Shown: positions 62,001-64,000 of the stretch, piece by piece
Position numbering within the stretch: position 1 is the first letter of the stretch
Layout of the letters: each line of letters starts with the position of its first letter
Assembly: GCA_030765045.1 (NCBI GenBank)
Contig: CM060965.1
Span: forward strand, 23,362,935 to 23,426,934
DNA length: 64,000 nt
Source: Tenodera sinensis
Lineage: Eukaryota; Arthropoda; Insecta; Mantodea; Mantidae
Direction: 5' to 3'
Notes under the pieces: model-generated
Seen by the model: the letters and a program-made list of their open reading frames with translations, nothing else
Told to the model about the DNA's origin: nothing
The model's database searches: none
Program-made: the position numbers and the translations under genes

Positions 62001-64000
62001 ATATCTGGTGTAGCCTATGTGAGCCTATACTAGCCTATACTAGCCTATCTCCTCAGTATATACTTATATACATATCTGGTGTAGCCTATGTGAGCCTATA
62101 CTAGCCTATCTCCTCAGTATATACTTATATACATATCTGGTGTAGCCTATGTGAGCCTATACTAGCCTATCTCCTCAGTATATACTTATATACATATCTG
62201 GTGTAGCCTATGTGAGCCTATACTAGCCTATCTCCTCAGTATATACTTATATACATATCTGGTGTAGCCTATGTGAGCCTATACTAGCCTATCTCCTCAG
62301 TATATACTTATATACATATCTGGTGTAGCCTATGTGAGCCTATACTTTCCTATCTCCTCAGTATATACTTATATACATATCTGGTGTAGCCTATGTGAGC
62401 CTATACTAGCCTATCTCCACAGTATATACTTATACACATATCCGGTGTGGCCTATGTGAGCCTATACTAGCCTATCTCCTCATTATATACTTATATACAG
62501 ATCTGGTGTAGCCTATGTGAACCTATACTAGCCTACCTCCCCAGTCTATACTTATATACATATCTGGTGTAGCCTATGTGAGCCTATACTAGCCTATCTC
62601 CTCAGTATATACTTATATACAGATCTCGGGTAGCCTATGTGAGCCTATCTCTTGAGTTTATACTTACATACAGATCTGGTGTAGCCTATGTGAGCCTATA
62701 CTAGCCTATCTCCTCAGTATATACTTATACACATATCTGGTGTGGCCTATGTGAGCCTATACTGGCCTATCTCCTCAGTATATACTCATATACATATCTG
62801 GTGTAGCCCATGTGAGCCTATACTAGCCTATCTCCTCACTATATACTTATATACATATCTGGTGTAGCCTATGTGAGCCTATACTAGCCTATCTCCTCAG
62901 TATATACATATCTGGTGTAGCCTATGTGAGCCTATACTAGCCTATCTCCTCAGTATATACTTATATACATATCTGGTGTAGCCTATGTGAGCCTATACTA
63001 ACCTTTCTCCTCATATACAGATCTGGTGTAGCCTGTGTGAGCCTATACTAGCCTCTCTCCTTAGTTATGCTTTTATACCGATCCACTGCATCCTATGTGA
63101 CCCTGTACTAACCTTTCTCCTCAGTATATACTTATATACCGATATAGTGTATCCTATGTGGACCTATACTAGCGTATCTCTGCAGTCTATGCTTATATAA
63201 GGTTCTGGTGTAGCCTATGTGAGCCTACCTCCTCAGCATATACTTATATACATATCTGATGTAGCCTATGTGAGCCCATCTCCTCAGTATATACTTATAC
63301 ACATATCTGGTGTGACCTATGTGAGCCTATACTAGCCTATCTCCTCAGTATATACTTATATACATATCTGGTGTAGCCTATGTGAGCCTATACTTGCCTA
63401 TCTCCTCAGTATATACATATCTGGTGTAGCCCATGTGAGCCTATCTCCTCAGTATATACTTATATACATATCTGGTGTAGCCTATGTCAGCCTATACTTT
63501 CCTATCTCCTCAGTATATACTTATATACATATCTGGTGTAGCCTATGTGAGCCTATACTAGACCATCTCCGCAGTCTATACTTACATACAGATCTCGGGT
63601 AGCCTATGTGAGCCTATACTAGCCTATCTCCTTGGTGTATACTTAAATACTGATCTGGTGTAGCCTATGTGAGCCTATACTAGCCTATCTCCTCATTATA
63701 TACAGATCTGGTGTAGCCTTTGTGAGCCTATACTAGCCTATCTCCTCAGTATATACTTATATACATATCTGGTGTAGCCTATGTGAGCCTATACTAGCCT
63801 ATCCCCTCAGTATATACTTATATACATATCTGGTGTAGCCTATGTGAGCCTATACTAGCCTATCTCCTCAGTATATACTTATATACATATCTGGTGTAGC
63901 CTATGTGAGCCTATACTAGCCTATCTCCTCAGTATATACTTATATACATATCTGGTGTAGCCTATGTGAGCCTATACTAGCCTATCTCCTCAGTATATAC
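56070..64000 (+). repeat. 61-bp satellite array, about 130 units, continuing past the window
   Basis: The unit is 61 bp; identical units shift by one base per 60-base line. A typical unit includes TATATACTTATATACAGATC, TGGTGTAGCCTATGTGAGCC and TATACTAGCCTATCTCCTCA. Subtypes are zoned. Units with CAGATC and TACTAACC dominate 56150-57800. A diverged mixture with deletions, some units only 40-50 bp, fills about 57800-61200. Nearly identical CATATC/TACTAGCC units fill about 61860-62345. Blocks near 61236-62050 recur at 63185-64000 with an offset of about 1947-1949 bp. It lies in the intron after TACO1 exon 4 if the gene is intact. No coding. Confidence 0.95.

Noticed and set aside
56070..64000. 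Regular direct repeats resembling a CRISPR array
   Set aside because: The whole 61-bp unit is repeated without unique spacers, and the DNA is eukaryotic with introns and SINEs.

Overview
This window looks like AT-rich, repeat-dominated, gene-poor DNA from a large arthropod genome. The evidence is GT-AG introns, several families of tRNA-derived SINEs, at least three mariner relics, an arthropod-type helix-turn-helix transposase relic, non-LTR and LTR retroelement debris and very long (ATT)n tracts. A cockroach- or termite-like insect is my best guess, but that is inference from repeat style, not a sequence match. There is no sign of bacterial gene organisation.

Only one host gene is recognised with confidence: the 5' four coding exons of nuclear TACO1 (YebC family, mitochondrial translational activator of cytochrome oxidase subunit 1) on the + strand, from 46853 to 55684. 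All four exon junctions keep the frame and have GT-AG borders. Its introns are packed with SINEs, a pogo/Tigger-like MITE and a dead mariner. The intron after exon 4 runs into a 61-bp satellite array that fills 56070-64000 and leaves the window, so the C-terminal exon or exons lie beyond it. A second, unidentified host gene is suggested by a convincing terminal exon at 18811-18958 with a 3' UTR and AATAAA signal. A weaker candidate terminal exon lies at about 1278-1399.

Layout: 1-3.4 kb, (ATT)n, LINE reverse-transcriptase relic and a minus-strand SINE. 3.4-10.5 kb, mostly unassigned sequence with a LINE endonuclease relic. 10.5-16.1 kb, a non-autonomous TIR family including a head-to-head inverted pair, plus SINEs. 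17.1-19.2 kb, a Mutator-like relic, a MITE with ~90-bp TIRs and the orphan terminal exon. 22.9-28.8 kb, mariner relics and a GC-rich minisatellite. 30.2-30.8 kb, a complete solo LTR with heat-shock-element-like motifs. 32-33 kb, a 740-bp ATT/GTTATT microsatellite. 33-46 kb, more TIR-family copies, SINEs, a transposase relic, an integrase scrap and a TTAA-flanked MITE carrying a SINE. 46.8-55.7 kb, TACO1. 56-64 kb, satellite.

No novel multi-gene system was found. The most interesting signals are the HSE cluster in the solo LTR, the 61-bp satellite with splice-site-like motifs inside a mitochondrial-function gene, the ~1.7 kb inverted TE pair able to form a long hairpin RNA, and the uncharacterised TIR families. 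SINE family letters A-E and the name 'TIR family 1' are local labels used only here.
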